Below are positions 38,044 to 47,292 of a stretch of DNA of 64,000 bases, piece by piece. The position numbers and the translations under genes were made by a program. The stretch is from Pseudomonas nitroreducens TX1. Lineage in GTDB: Bacteria; Pseudomonadota; Gammaproteobacteria; Pseudomonadales; Pseudomonadaceae. The stretch lies in NCBI RefSeq assembly GCF_000313755.1, contig NZ_AMZB01000122.1, positions 62,001 through 126,000 of the forward strand, written 5' to 3'. Position 1 is the first letter of the stretch; each line of letters opens with the position of its first letter. The notes beneath the pieces were generated by a model. That model searched no databases. It saw only the letters and a list, made by a program, of their open reading frames with translations, and had not been told where the DNA came from.

Positions 38044-38847
38044 ATGGTTTTTCACGGTAATTCGAAAAAGGCGTCCCTTGTGGGCGCCTTTTTTATGGCC
38101 GTCCTTTTTTCCCTGGAGGCCAGCGCGGCTGCCTGTCCGAAACCTCCGTCGCCCGAAACGGTGCGCGTGGCTCGGGTGGTGGACGGCGACACGCTCAAGC
38201 TGGCCGATGGCCGCAGCGTCCGCCTGATCGGCGTCAACGCCCCGGAGCTGGCCCATCACGGCCGTTCCGAAGAAGCCTTCGCGGTGGCCGCCCAGCGTCG
38301 CCTGCAGGAACTGGTGGCAGCCAATGACGGCGAGGTCGGCCTGGTCGCCGGCCAGCAGGGCAAGGACAAGTACGGGCGTACCCTGGCCCATGCCTATGAC
38401 GCCCAGGGCAACAACCTCGAATCCCGCCTGCTCGCCGAAGGCCTGGGCTACCTTGTAGCTATCGCACCGAATACCGACCTCACCGCCTGCCAGCAGGCCG
38501 CCGAGCGGCAAGCGCGCAGCGCCGGGCTCGGTTTGTGGAAGCGCTCGCCGGTACAGACGGCAGAACAGCTTCACGAAAGCGGATTCGCAGTGGTTCGCGG
38601 GCGCATCGAGCAGGTACAGCGCAATCGCGGCGGCCTGTGGATCGATCTCGACGGCCCGCTGGTGCTGCGGATCGAGGCGAAACTCGTGAAGCGCTTCGAC
38701 GATGCAACCCTGCGCGATCTCAAGGGTCGACAGGTGGAGGCGCGCGGCTGGGTCATCGACCGCGCCGAGCGTGGTGGCGTGAAACCCGGACAGGCGCGCT
38801 GGATGCTGCCTGTGACCGATCCGGCGATGATGGAGGTATTGCCATGA
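38044..38847 (+). CDS. secreted thermonuclease (SNase-like) family protein
   Basis: 267-aa exported nuclease of the staphylococcal-nuclease fold. Signal peptide with n-region GNSKKAS, hydrophobic LVGAFFMAVLFSL and a probable cleavage after EASA. SNase core: RVVDGDTLKLADGRSVRLIGVNAPEL (metal Asp and Arg), then KDKYGRTLAHAY and SRLLAEGLGYL. The C-terminal 90 residues form an additional OB-like domain (VVRGRIEQVQRNRGGLWIDLDGPL) not in the classic enzyme. RBS GGGAAAGG 6 nt from the ATG. A later ATG (38095) would delete most of the signal. Overlaps the next gene by ATGA. Confidence 0.86.
   Translation: MVFHGNSKKASLVGAFFMAVLFSLEASAAACPKPPSPETVRVARVVDGDTLKLADGRSVRLIGVNAPELAHHGRSEEAFAVAAQRRLQELVAANDGEVGLVAGQQGKDKYGRTLAHAYDAQGNNLESRLLAEGLGYLVAIAPNTDLTACQQAAERQARSAGLGLWKRSPVQTAEQLHESGFAVVRGRIEQVQRNRGGLWIDLDGPLVLRIEAKLVKRFDDATLRDLKGRQVEARGWVIDRAERGGVKPGQARWMLPVTDPAMMEVLP
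38065..38094 (+). terminator. intrinsic terminator of rpmE inside the nuclease gene
   Basis: AAAAAGGCG-t-CCC paired with GGGCGCCTTTTT around TTGT, followed by a T run (six Ts, 38089-38094). The same bases encode residues 8-17 of the downstream nuclease signal peptide (KKASLVGAFF). Confidence 0.85.
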
Positions 38848-40295
38848 GCATGCGCTCGTTCGGAATCCTGGCCCTGCTGGCGCTGCTGAGCGTCCTCGGC
38901 GGCTGCGCCACCAACCCGGCCACCGGCAAGTCCGACTTCGTGATGATGAGCGAGCAGAGCGAGCTGGAAATGGGGCAGAAGTACAGCCAGCAGATCGCCC
39001 AGCAGTATCCGCGCTACGAAGACGGCAAGCTGCAGGCCTATGTGCAGCAGGTCGGCGAGCGCGTCGCCCGCGCCAGCGACCGGCCCAACCTGCAATATCA
39101 CTTCACGGTCATCGACACTCCGGACATCAACGCCTTCGCCTTGCCCGGCGGCTACATCTATATCCACCGCGGGCTGATGGCCTACCTGGGCTCCGAAGCG
39201 GAGCTCGCCGCGGTGCTCGGCCACGAGGTCGGCCACGTCACCGCGCGCCACAGCGTGCGCCAGCAGAGCCAGTCCAGTGCCTGGAACATCCTCGGCCAGG
39301 CCGTTGCTATTGGCACCGGGGTGAACGCCGCCGCCGATCTCACCAACGTGCTCGGCACCGCGTTCGTGCGCGGCTACGGCCGCGACATGGAACTGGAGGC
39401 CGACGGCCTCGGCGCCAAGTACCTGGCCCGCGCCGGCTACGACCCGACCGCCATGATCCAGGTGGTGCGGGTGCTGAAGAACCAGGAAGACTTCGCCCGC
39501 GACGAGGCCGCGCGCAAGGGCCAGGCCGCTCAGCCGGTCGGCTACCACGGCCTGTTCGATACCCACCCGGACAACGACCAGCGCCTCAAGCAGGTCATCG
39601 GTCCCGCGCAGACCCTGGCCGCCAACAGTCAGCACGAGGTCGGCGCCGAGCGCTACCTCAAGGCCATCGACGGCATGCCCTTCGGCGACTCCGCCTCCAG
39701 CGGCGTGCGTCGCGGGCAGAGCTTCTACCATTCCGAACTGGACTTCACCCTGACCTACCCGTCGGGCTGGGGCATCCTCAACCAGCCGACCGCGCTGGTG
39801 GGCTTCACCGCCGACGAGCAGGCCTACATCGGCATGAAGCTGGTGCAGCGCGAAGGCCAGCTGACCCCGGCGGAATACCTGCGCAAGGGCACCGGTGGGC
39901 GGCTATCGAACGAAGAAAGCTTCCAGCAGGCCGGCCTGCAGGTGGCCACCGGTGTGGTGCCGGGGTCACCGGCGCGGCGTGTCGCGGTGGTCTACCAGAA
40001 GGACCGCGCCTACCTCTTCGTGGGTGCGGTCAAAGGCCGCGCCTCCCTGGAGAGCGTGGACGACGAATTCATGCAGGTCATCCGCAGCTTCCGACCCATG
40101 CGTGCTGACGAACAGAAATACGCACAACCGCGCCGGATCGCCGTTGTTCAGGTTCAATCCGGGCAGACTGTCGAACAGTTCGCGAAGGCCGAATCCGGTC
40201 CGGAATCTGACTCGATAAATCGTATACGTTTATTGAATGACTTGTATCCAACAGGTCAGCCAAAACCTGGCGGCTGGCTGAAAGTCGTACGCTAG
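38844..40295 (+). CDS. M48 family metalloprotease, lipoprotein
   Basis: 483-aa zinc metallopeptidase of the M48 (BepA/YfgC-like) group, anchored as a lipoprotein. Signal and lipobox: LLALLSVLGGCATNP (Cys21 by count). Catalytic motif HEVGH in LAAVLGHEVGHVTARHS, with the third ligand in MELEADGLGAKYLARAGYDP. The C-terminal 250 residues hold a domain (SFYHSELDFTLTYPSGWGIL) and, at the end, a segment (VQVQSGQTVEQFAKAES...LNDLYPTGQPKPGGWLKVV) resembling a LysM-like or cell-wall-binding fold. Probably works in periplasmic protein quality control. Coupled to the nuclease gene. Confidence 0.87.
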   Translation: MSMRSFGILALLALLSVLGGCATNPATGKSDFVMMSEQSELEMGQKYSQQIAQQYPRYEDGKLQAYVQQVGERVARASDRPNLQYHFTVIDTPDINAFALPGGYIYIHRGLMAYLGSEAELAAVLGHEVGHVTARHSVRQQSQSSAWNILGQAVAIGTGVNAAADLTNVLGTAFVRGYGRDMELEADGLGAKYLARAGYDPTAMIQVVRVLKNQEDFARDEAARKGQAAQPVGYHGLFDTHPDNDQRLKQVIGPAQTLAANSQHEVGAERYLKAIDGMPFGDSASSGVRRGQSFYHSELDFTLTYPSGWGILNQPTALVGFTADEQAYIGMKLVQREGQLTPAEYLRKGTGGRLSNEESFQQAGLQVATGVVPGSPARRVAVVYQKDRAYLFVGAVKGRASLESVDDEFMQVIRSFRPMRADEQKYAQPRRIAVVQVQSGQTVEQFAKAESGPESDSINRIRLLNDLYPTGQPKPGGWLKVVR

Positions 40296-40398
40296 AGGTC
40301 TTGACAGCAGGGGCTTGGGCTACCTTGGCAGGTGCGGGGTTTGTGCGTATGCTCGGACCCCCGTCTGTCCAACAAGCAACAAAAGCGGAAGTGCCCAA

Positions 40399-41667
40399 AT
40401 GTCTGATCTCAAGACCGCTGCCCTCGAATATCACGCCCAACCCCGCCCCGGTAAACTGAGCGTCGAGCTGACCAAGCCGACCGCCACCGCCCGCGACCTG
40501 TCGCTGGCGTACAGCCCCGGCGTCGCCGAACCGGTACGCGAAATCGCGCGTGATCCGGAACTGGCCTTCAAGTACACCGGCAAGGGCAACCTGGTCGCGG
40601 TCATTTCCGACGGCACCGCCATCCTCGGCCTGGGCAACCTCGGCCCGCTGGCCTCCAAGCCGGTCATGGAAGGCAAGGGCGTGCTGTTCAAGCGCTTCGC
40701 CGGTGTCGATGTGTTCGACATCGAAGTCGACGCCGAAAGCCCGCAGGCCTTCATCGATACCGTCAAGCGCATCTCCATCACCTTCGGCGGCATCAACCTG
40801 GAAGACATCAAGGCACCCGAGTGCTTCGAGATCGAGCGCGCGCTGATCGAGCAGTGCGACATCCCGGTCTTCCACGATGACCAGCACGGCACCGCCATCG
40901 TGACCGCCGCCGGCATGCTCAACGCGCTGGAAATCGCCGGCAAGAAGCTGGAGACCGCGAAGATCGTCTGCCTGGGCGCCGGCGCTGCCGCCATCTCCTG
41001 CATGAAGCTGCTGGTGAGCATGGGCGCCAAGGTCGAGAACATCTACATGATCGACCGCCAGGGCGTGATTCACGCCGGCCGCAACGACCTGAACCAGTAC
41101 AAGGCCGTGTTCGCCACCGAGACCGACAAGCGCACCCTGGCTGACGCCCTGGAAGGCGCCGACGTATTCGTCGGCCTGTCCGGCGCCAACCTGCTGAGCG
41201 CCGAAGACCTCAAGCGCATGGCGCCGAACCCGATCGTCTTCGCCTGCTCCAACCCGGATCCGGAAATCAAACCGGAACTGGCCCACGCCACCCGCGACGA
41301 CGTGATCATGGCCACCGGCCGTTCGGACTACCCGAACCAGGTCAACAACGTGCTGGGCTTCCCCTTCATCTTCCGCGGTGCCCTGGACGTGCGCGCCACC
41401 CGCATCAACGAAGAGATGAAGATCGCCGCCGCCCTGGCCCTGCGCGACCTGGCCAAGCTGCCGGTACCCAAGGACGTGTGCGACGCCTACGGCGTCAGCG
41501 CCATCGAGTTCGGTCGCGAATACATCATTCCGAAGCCGATGGACAAGCGCCTGATCACCGTCGTTTCCGACGCCGTGGCCAAGGCCGCCATCGAGACCGG
41601 CGTGGCGACCCTGCCGTATCCGAAGCACTATCCGCTGCAGTCGGTCGAAGACGTCTTCAAGGGCTGA
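40399..41667 (+). CDS. maeB: NAD(P)-dependent malic enzyme
   Basis: Oxidative decarboxylation of malate to pyruvate. 422 aa from MSDLKTAALEYHAQPRPGKL, lacking the C-terminal phosphotransacetylase domain present in E. coli MaeB. Motifs: SLAYSPGVAEPVREIA, FKRFAGVDVFDIEVD, the metal-site EDIKAPECFEIER, and the Rossmann loop LGAGAAAISCMKLL. The cofactor preference cannot be decided from this; the P. aeruginosa homologue PA5046 is recalled as annotated malic enzyme. RBS GCGGAAG. A strong terminator follows. Confidence 0.93.
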   Translation: MSDLKTAALEYHAQPRPGKLSVELTKPTATARDLSLAYSPGVAEPVREIARDPELAFKYTGKGNLVAVISDGTAILGLGNLGPLASKPVMEGKGVLFKRFAGVDVFDIEVDAESPQAFIDTVKRISITFGGINLEDIKAPECFEIERALIEQCDIPVFHDDQHGTAIVTAAGMLNALEIAGKKLETAKIVCLGAGAAAISCMKLLVSMGAKVENIYMIDRQGVIHAGRNDLNQYKAVFATETDKRTLADALEGADVFVGLSGANLLSAEDLKRMAPNPIVFACSNPDPEIKPELAHATRDDVIMATGRSDYPNQVNNVLGFPFIFRGALDVRATRINEEMKIAAALALRDLAKLPVPKDVCDAYGVSAIEFGREYIIPKPMDKRLITVVSDAVAKAAIETGVATLPYPKHYPLQSVEDVFKG

Positions 41668-41681
41668 TTCCGTCTGACCTG

Positions 41682-41705
41682 AAAACCCCGCCTCGGCGGG
41701 GTTTT
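41682..41705 (+). terminator. intrinsic terminator of the malic enzyme gene
   Basis: AAAACCCCGC / GCGGGGTTTT stem with a CTCG loop; a run of Ts follows the 3' arm. 15 nt after the stop. Confidence 0.92.
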
Positions 41706-41847
41706 TCTTTTTTCGATGTACGAAACGAAGAGTTACCCATTAATGACTGAAGGCACGAGCCTTCAGAGCGCACCGGACTATCCTTCCCCGCTCATGCATT
41801 GACGCGTCCGTTGCCCTGGAGCGGGCCGGGCGCATGGGGGGAACGTC

Positions 41848-42621
41848 ATGAATCGGACTTTGCAGGTAGCCGCCACCCTGGCGGCCGGCGCCGCGCTCAG
41901 CGGTTGCGCAGGAGCACCGCAAATGAGTTGGGACCGCGTGGGGGATTCGGCGCAGCGCGCCGTCACCAGCGCCGACGTCTGGGGACCGGTGGCCGGCGCT
42001 GCGGTGATCGCGGCGGGCAACTGGGACCACAAGTGGCAGAAGTCGGCGAGCAACCATGACTGGTTCTTCGGCGGCGACGCCAACCAGGCCGCCGACCGCA
42101 TGCTCAACCTCGCCACCGGCCTGAGCGTCGTCACCGCCCTGGTGGCCTCGCCCAAGGACGTGAGCAGCGAGGAGAAGTGGAGCTGGCGGGGGCGCAACCT
42201 GACGCTGCTGGCGGCGGACCGCTACGCGGTGACCGGCTTCGTCGAAGAAGCCAAGGAATGGTCCGGGCGCGAACGGCCGGACGGGATTCCCGATGACTCC
42301 TTCCCGTCCAAGCACACCGCCGTAACGGCCGTGCACACCAGCTTCACCCGCCGCAATCTGGACTACATCGACATGGACCCGACCTGGCGCTACACGGCCA
42401 AGGCCGGGCTCTATACCCTCGACGGGCTGACTGCACTGTCGCGCGTGGAAGGGGACAAGCACTACCCCACCGACGTACTGGTGGGGATGGCGGTGGGCAA
42501 CTTCTTCGCCAACTTCACCTACAACCTGTTCCTCGAAGGGCCGCCGAGCCAGCGCTACAACGTCACGGTGGTGCCGGAAACCGGCGGTGGCATGAGTTTG
42601 CGCGCGGCGATGCTGTTCTGA
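41848..42621 (+). CDS. PAP2-superfamily phosphatase-like lipoprotein
   Basis: 257 aa with an N-terminal lipoprotein signal (LAAGAALSGCAG). PAP2 signature visible: KX6RP (KEWSGRERP), a PSxH-type motif in which Gly is replaced (PSKHTA), and SRX5HX3D (SRVEGDKHYPTD) with the catalytic His. The classic SGH Gly change to Lys is unusual but occurs in outer-membrane PAP2 proteins. Substrate unknown (phospholipid, undecaprenyl or lipid A phosphates are precedents). Ribosome site GGGGGGAA before the ATG. It lies at the junction between blocks matching PA5046 and PA0454 in PAO1 as recalled. Confidence 0.85.
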   Translation: MNRTLQVAATLAAGAALSGCAGAPQMSWDRVGDSAQRAVTSADVWGPVAGAAVIAAGNWDHKWQKSASNHDWFFGGDANQAADRMLNLATGLSVVTALVASPKDVSSEEKWSWRGRNLTLLAADRYAVTGFVEEAKEWSGRERPDGIPDDSFPSKHTAVTAVHTSFTRRNLDYIDMDPTWRYTAKAGLYTLDGLTALSRVEGDKHYPTDVLVGMAVGNFFANFTYNLFLEGPPSQRYNVTVVPETGGGMSLRAAMLF

Positions 42622-42682
42622 GTTGGCGCGGCGCAGGGGGGAGCGTCTAGTCTTGAAGGCTTCTCCCTGGACGACATCGCCG

Positions 42683-43417
42683 ATGCCGCTGCGCCTGCTG
42701 CTGATCCTCTTGTTCCTGTGCGCTGCCAGCGCGGCGCGGGCCGGGGAAGTGCTGCGCGTTGCAGCTGACCGCTGGCCGCCCTATGCGGACCGCCAGTTGC
42801 CCGGCAACGGGGTGGCAGTGCACCTGGTGCAGACAGCGCTCAAGCGCGCCGGGTATGCCAGCGAATACGTCGAAGTGCCCTGGCCTCGGGTGCTGCATGG
42901 CGTGGCAAACGGCGAATATGACCTGGTGGCGGACGCCTGGTATTCGCCGGAGCGCGAAGCCTTCGCTGAGTATTCCGAGCCCTACCTGGTCAACCGCGTG
43001 CGCCTGATCAAGCGCCAGGGCTCACCCATCACCTTCGGCAAGCTGGCCGATCTCTACCCGTACCGCATCGCCATGGTGCGCGGCTATGCCTATTCCGAGG
43101 CCTTCAACAACGACCCGAAACTGCAGCGGGTGCCGGTGTTCAGCTTCGTCAACGCGGCGCTCATGCTGCAGGCCGGCCGCGTGGACCTGACGCTGGAAGA
43201 CGAGATCACCGCGCGCATGCACTTCAATGGCGATCTGGCCGAACTCAAGGGGCAACTGGAATTCCTGCCGCTGCCGCTGACCGAGAATGGCCTGCACATC
43301 CTGGTCGGCCGGCATGTGCGCAACCACGCCGAAATAGTCGCGGCGTTCAACAAGGCGATCCGCGAGATGCGCGAAGACGGCAGCTACGACGAGCTGATGC
43401 GCGAGCATGGTCTTTGA
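42683..43417 (+). CDS. periplasmic solute-binding protein (SBP_bac_3 type)
   Basis: 244-aa exported protein of the amino-acid ABC-type binding family. Signal peptide MPLRLLLILLFLCAASAARA. Core: LRVAADRWPPYADRQLPGNGVAVHLVQTALKRAGY, then DLVADAWYSPEREAFAEYSEPYLVNRVRLIKR. No permease or ATPase gene is adjacent; it may be an orphan binding protein. The ATG at 42683 has no good ribosome site; an in-frame TTG at 42653 preceded by GGGGGAG is possible and would add ten residues. Stop close to a REP element. Confidence 0.8.
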   Translation: MPLRLLLILLFLCAASAARAGEVLRVAADRWPPYADRQLPGNGVAVHLVQTALKRAGYASEYVEVPWPRVLHGVANGEYDLVADAWYSPEREAFAEYSEPYLVNRVRLIKRQGSPITFGKLADLYPYRIAMVRGYAYSEAFNNDPKLQRVPVFSFVNAALMLQAGRVDLTLEDEITARMHFNGDLAELKGQLEFLPLPLTENGLHILVGRHVRNHAEIVAAFNKAIREMREDGSYDELMREHGL

Positions 43418-43434
43418 CGGGGTTTGGGGCTTTA

Positions 43435-43515
43435 TGTAGAAGCGAGCTTGCTCGCGAACTCCGTTTCACGCCAGACCATCCGGTGCAATGCGTTCGCGAG
43501 CAAGCTCGCTCCTAC
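43435..43515. repeat. REP doublet (GAGCGAGCTTGCTCGCGAA type)
   Basis: Convergent units 43435-43459 and 43492-43515; the first has a GTAGAAGCG change. It lies between two convergent genes (stops at 43417 and 43523). Confidence 0.88.
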
Positions 43516-43522
43516 CCAGGCA

Positions 43523-45718
43523 TCAGGCGGCTTCGGCCTGCTCCGCGCCGATGTCCTTCTTCAGCAGGTGCGCCGCCAGGGTGCGCAGCGGGGTGAGCTG
43601 CCGGCAAATGAGTGCCAGCTGGGTCTGCACCAGACGGTGGGCATCGTCCTGTTCCTCCGGGAGCTCTTCCAGGCGCTTGGCCAGTGCGTCCTCCTCGTCG
43701 CTGTAGATAGCCACCGGGCGTCGTTCATTGAGGCGCGTGGCGATGTCGTCGAGGCTGCTGGTCAGTCGCTCGGCAGCCTCGGCGATAAGGTCGTCGTTGA
43801 CGTCCGGCGGCAGCTGGTTGCGGTGCGCGCCGAGGGCGGAAAGGTAGCTGAGCAAGGTGTGCGACAGCACCAGGAAGCGGAAGCCGATCTCGGCGTCCTT
43901 ACGGAAGTGGCCGGGCTCCAGCAGCATGTTCGACAGGGTGGTCGAGAGCGTCGCATCAGCGTTGTGTGCGTTGCGCCGGGCGGTGCGGTAGGCGAGGTCG
44001 TCGCGCTTGCCGTTGGCGTACTGCTGCATGATTTCCCGCAGGTAGCGACTGTTGCACGCCAGGGTGCCGCCGACCAGGCGGTGCAGGCTGCGCCCGTGCC
44101 AGTCGGGCAGTATCAGGAACACCGCGATGCCGGCAATCAGCGCGCCGAGCAGGGTATCGAACAGCCGCGGCAGGATCAGCCCGTAGCCGTCGCCCACCTG
44201 GTTGAAGCAGAACAGCACCAGCAGGGTGATGGCCGCCGTCGCCAGGGTGTAGCGCGTGCTCCGCGTGGCGAAGAAGGCGACCCCGGCGACCACCGCCAGC
44301 AGCGACTGGATCAGCGGATTGGGGAACAGGTCGATCAGCGCCCAGCCGGCCACCAGGCCGACCAGCGTGCCGAGGATCCGCTGCACCATGCGGATGCGCG
44401 TGGCGCCGTAGTTCGGCTGGCAGACGAACACCGTGGTGAGCATGATCCAGTAGCCCTGGGTCGGGTGGATCAGGTGCAGCATGCCGTAGCCGGCGGCCAG
44501 CGCCAGCGACAGGCGCAGGGCGTGGCGGAACAGCAGCGAGGTCGGTGAGACCTGCAGGCGGATGCGCTCCAGGGCGTCCTTGAACGAGCGCGGGGAACGG
44601 TCCAGCAGGGTGCTGTCCTGCTCGTCGTCCAGTGCGTCGGGGTTGCTCGCGCCGCTGAGCTTGCGATCCAGGGTGGTGAGGTTGGCCGCCAGCGCGCCGA
44701 GTGAGCGCAGCAGACCGCGCCAGGACGGGTTGCCCTGCTGGCGCAGGTAGTCCAGCGAGGCGTTGAGGTCGGCCAGGGCCAGCTCGCTATCGTTGTAGTC
44801 GAACGAATGGCGCAGCTGGATCGCTTTTGCCAAAGCCTTGCACGCCTTGCCTTGCTGGTTCAGCAGGCGCTGGCAGCGGAACAGCACGTCGCTATGGAAG
44901 AAGGCTTCGGCCAGCTGGTTGTACGGATAGTGCGAGGAGCTGGCGCGCTCATGGACGTCCTGGGCGATGAAATAGAGCTTCAGGTAGCGGCTGATCTTCG
45001 GACTCGCCCTGCCGTGGGACAACCGCGCGAGGATGGTTTCCTTGGCCTGGTTGAGCGCCACCACGACCCGCCCGTTCTGCCGCGCCAGCGCCAGGCGCTG
45101 GGCCTCGACGTCGAGCTGGCGCAGCGGCTCCAGCAGCGTCGACTTGATCTTCAGGTACTCGCCCAGCTCGAGGAACAGCTTCGCCAGGCTCTGCTGCACC
45201 GGCTGGTTGGCGAACAGCGCGTTCCACAGTACCGAGAGCAATCCGTACCAAGCCGCGCCGGCCACCAGGAGCAGCGGTTCGCGCCAGAAGTCGGTGGGCG
45301 TGCCGCCGCGCTGGTCGACGCCGATCATGGTGTAGATCGACAGGATCAGTGTGGCCGAGGCAATCGCCGCATAGCGTTCGCCCAGGGCGCCGAGCAGGGT
45401 CATGGCGAAGGTCGAGAGCGCAAGGCCGGTGACGAAGACGAGCGGGTAGGGGAACAGCAACTCCACCGCCAGCGAGGCAATGGTGAAGCAGGCCAGGGTC
45501 ACCAGCAGCGCCTGCAGGCGGCCCAGCCAATGGTCGTCGGTTTCCGCCAGGGCGCTGGCGATGACGCCGAGGAACAATGGGATCACCAGCTCCGGGCGGC
45601 CCTGCAACCAGCACGCGAGCATGACCCCGCTGAGGGCGACGAACACCCGCAGGCTGTAGGCGAACTTGTCCAGCGCCCAGAGGCGCCGCAGAGACTGGAG
45701 CAGTGGGGAGGAGAGCAT
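43523..45718 (-). CDS. yccS: FUSC/YccS-family inner membrane protein
   Basis: 731-aa polytopic membrane protein of the YccS/YhfK (FUSC, aromatic-acid-exporter-like) family. Two homologous membrane bundles, at about residues 20-170 (SLRVFVALSGVMLACWLQGRPELVIPLFLGVIASALAETDD...) and 400-540 (LRLSLALAAGYGMLHLIHPTQGYWIMLTTVFVCQPNYGATRIRMVQRILGTL). Each is followed by a large cytoplasmic helical domain. The motif GYWIMLTTVFVCQPNYGAT is the FUSC signature. Efflux substrate unknown. Adjacent to dbpA as in PA0454-PA0455 (recalled). Symbol by family resemblance. Confidence 0.85.
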   Translation of the reverse strand: MLSSPLLQSLRRLWALDKFAYSLRVFVALSGVMLACWLQGRPELVIPLFLGVIASALAETDDHWLGRLQALLVTLACFTIASLAVELLFPYPLVFVTGLALSTFAMTLLGALGERYAAIASATLILSIYTMIGVDQRGGTPTDFWREPLLLVAGAAWYGLLSVLWNALFANQPVQQSLAKLFLELGEYLKIKSTLLEPLRQLDVEAQRLALARQNGRVVVALNQAKETILARLSHGRASPKISRYLKLYFIAQDVHERASSSHYPYNQLAEAFFHSDVLFRCQRLLNQQGKACKALAKAIQLRHSFDYNDSELALADLNASLDYLRQQGNPSWRGLLRSLGALAANLTTLDRKLSGASNPDALDDEQDSTLLDRSPRSFKDALERIRLQVSPTSLLFRHALRLSLALAAGYGMLHLIHPTQGYWIMLTTVFVCQPNYGATRIRMVQRILGTLVGLVAGWALIDLFPNPLIQSLLAVVAGVAFFATRSTRYTLATAAITLLVLFCFNQVGDGYGLILPRLFDTLLGALIAGIAVFLILPDWHGRSLHRLVGGTLACNSRYLREIMQQYANGKRDDLAYRTARRNAHNADATLSTTLSNMLLEPGHFRKDAEIGFRFLVLSHTLLSYLSALGAHRNQLPPDVNDDLIAEAAERLTSSLDDIATRLNERRPVAIYSDEEDALAKRLEELPEEQDDAHRLVQTQLALICRQLTPLRTLAAHLLKKDIGAEQAEAA

Positions 45719-45825
45719 GCGCGTGCGGGACTTCCGAATGTCTGCCGCTCAGACTAGCGGAACGTCTGCCGCGCTGCTATCGCGAGCGCGACACGCAGCT
45801 GTCTTGGCTGCGCAGAGGGGCTTTT

Positions 45826-45906
45826 CGTAGGAGCGAGCTTGCTCGCGAACCGCACGGCATCGGTATCGCCGGCAAACACCGTTCGCGAGCAAGCTCGCTC
45901 CTACAG
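45826..45906. repeat. REP doublet (GAGCGAGCTTGCTCGCGAA type)
   Basis: Convergent, near-identical units 45826-45850 and 45881-45906. Ends 9 nt from the dbpA stop codon. Confidence 0.9.
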
Positions 45907-45915
45907 AAGATCAGT

Positions 45916-47292
45916 TCAGAGGATGCGCGCCTTGAAGGAGCGGCCCTTGATCTTGCCTTCGTTGAAATGCTTCAGCGCCTGCTTGGCCACATCGCGCTCT
46001 ACCGCGACGAAGGCCTGGAAGTCGAAGATGGCGATCTTGCCGACCTGCGTGCCCTTGAGACCGGCGTCGCCGGTCAGTGCGCCGAGGATGTCGCCGGGGC
46101 GCAGCTTGTCCTTGCGCCCGCCGGCAATCGCCAGGGTAGTCATGGGTGGGAGCAGCGGGGTGTCGTTGGCCTTGAGGAAATCGATGCGCTCCCAGTTCAG
46201 CGGCGCGCCCTGCAGGTCCTCGATGGCCTGGGCGCGGCTGGCCTCGGCGGGAGTCACCAGCGACAACGCCAGGCCCTTCTCGCCGGCGCGGCCGCTGCGG
46301 CCGATGCGGTGCACGTGGACCTGCGCATCGCGCGACAGCTCGACGTTGATCACCGCTTCCAACGCGGCGATATCCAGCCCGCGCGCGGCCACGTCGGTGG
46401 CCACCAGCACGCTGCAGCTGCGGTTGGCGAACATCGTCAGCACCTGGTCGCGCTCGCGCTGTTCCAGGTCTCCGTGCAGGGCCAGCGCGGAAATCTTGCG
46501 GGCGTTGAGCTGCTCCACCACTTCCATGCACTGCTGGCGGGTATGACAGAAAGCGACGCAGGATTGCGGGCGGAAATGCTGAAGCAGGCGGACGACGGCA
46601 TCCAGGCGCTGCTTCGCGTCGATCTCGTAGAAGTGCTGCTCGATCTGACTGTCGTCGTGCAGCGCTTCCACTTCGATGCGCTCGGGGTTCTTCAGGAACT
46701 TCGCCGCGAGCTGGTCGATGCCATCGGGATAGGTAGCGGAGAACAGCAGAGTCTGCCGGCGCGCCGGCGCCTGGCCGATGATGTCGGCGATGCTGTCGTA
46801 GAAACCCATGTCGAGCATGCGATCGGCCTCGTCGAGCACCAGGGTGTTGAGGCCGTCGAGCTTGAGGGTGCCGCGGCGCAGGTGTTCCTGGATACGTCCC
46901 GGCGTGCCGACCACGACGTGGGCGCCATGCTCCAGCGAGCCGATCTGCGGGCCGAAGGGCGTGCCGCCGCACAGGGTCAGCACCTTGATGTTATCGGCCG
47001 CGCGGGCCAGGCGGCGGATCTCCTTGGCCACCTGGTCGGCCAGCTCGCGGGTCGGGCACAACACCAGTGCCTGGCAGCCGAAGTAGCGCGGATTCAGCGG
47101 GCTCAGCAGGCCGATGCCGAAGGCAGCGGTCTTGCCGCTGCCGGTCTTGGCCTGGGCGATCAGATCGCGGCCCTTGAGGATCGCCGGCAGGGCGGCGGCC
47201 TGGATCGGCGTCATCTCGCGATAGCCGAGAGAGTCGAGGTTGGCCAGCAGGTCGGCCGACAGCGCGAGGCTGGAAAATGCGGAGGTGGTCAC
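45916..47292 (-). CDS. dbpA: ATP-dependent RNA helicase DbpA
   Basis: DEAD-box helicase acting on 23S rRNA helix 92 during 50S assembly. 458 aa from a GTG at 47292, the usual length (an in-frame ATG at 47388 gives an unconserved N-terminus). Q motif REMTPIQAAALP, Walker A AKTGSGKT, LDEADRML, SATYP, and HRIGRSGRAG. The C-terminal DbpA RNA-binding domain (TTLAIAGGRKDKLRPGDILGALTGDAGLKG to the end) separates it from other DEAD-box proteins. No clear ribosome site upstream of the GTG. Confidence 0.93.
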   Translation of the reverse strand: MTTSAFSSLALSADLLANLDSLGYREMTPIQAAALPAILKGRDLIAQAKTGSGKTAAFGIGLLSPLNPRYFGCQALVLCPTRELADQVAKEIRRLARAADNIKVLTLCGGTPFGPQIGSLEHGAHVVVGTPGRIQEHLRRGTLKLDGLNTLVLDEADRMLDMGFYDSIADIIGQAPARRQTLLFSATYPDGIDQLAAKFLKNPERIEVEALHDDSQIEQHFYEIDAKQRLDAVVRLLQHFRPQSCVAFCHTRQQCMEVVEQLNARKISALALHGDLEQRERDQVLTMFANRSCSVLVATDVAARGLDIAALEAVINVELSRDAQVHVHRIGRSGRAGEKGLALSLVTPAEASRAQAIEDLQGAPLNWERIDFLKANDTPLLPPMTTLAIAGGRKDKLRPGDILGALTGDAGLKGTQVGKIAIFDFQAFVAVERDVAKQALKHFNEGKIKGRSFKARIL

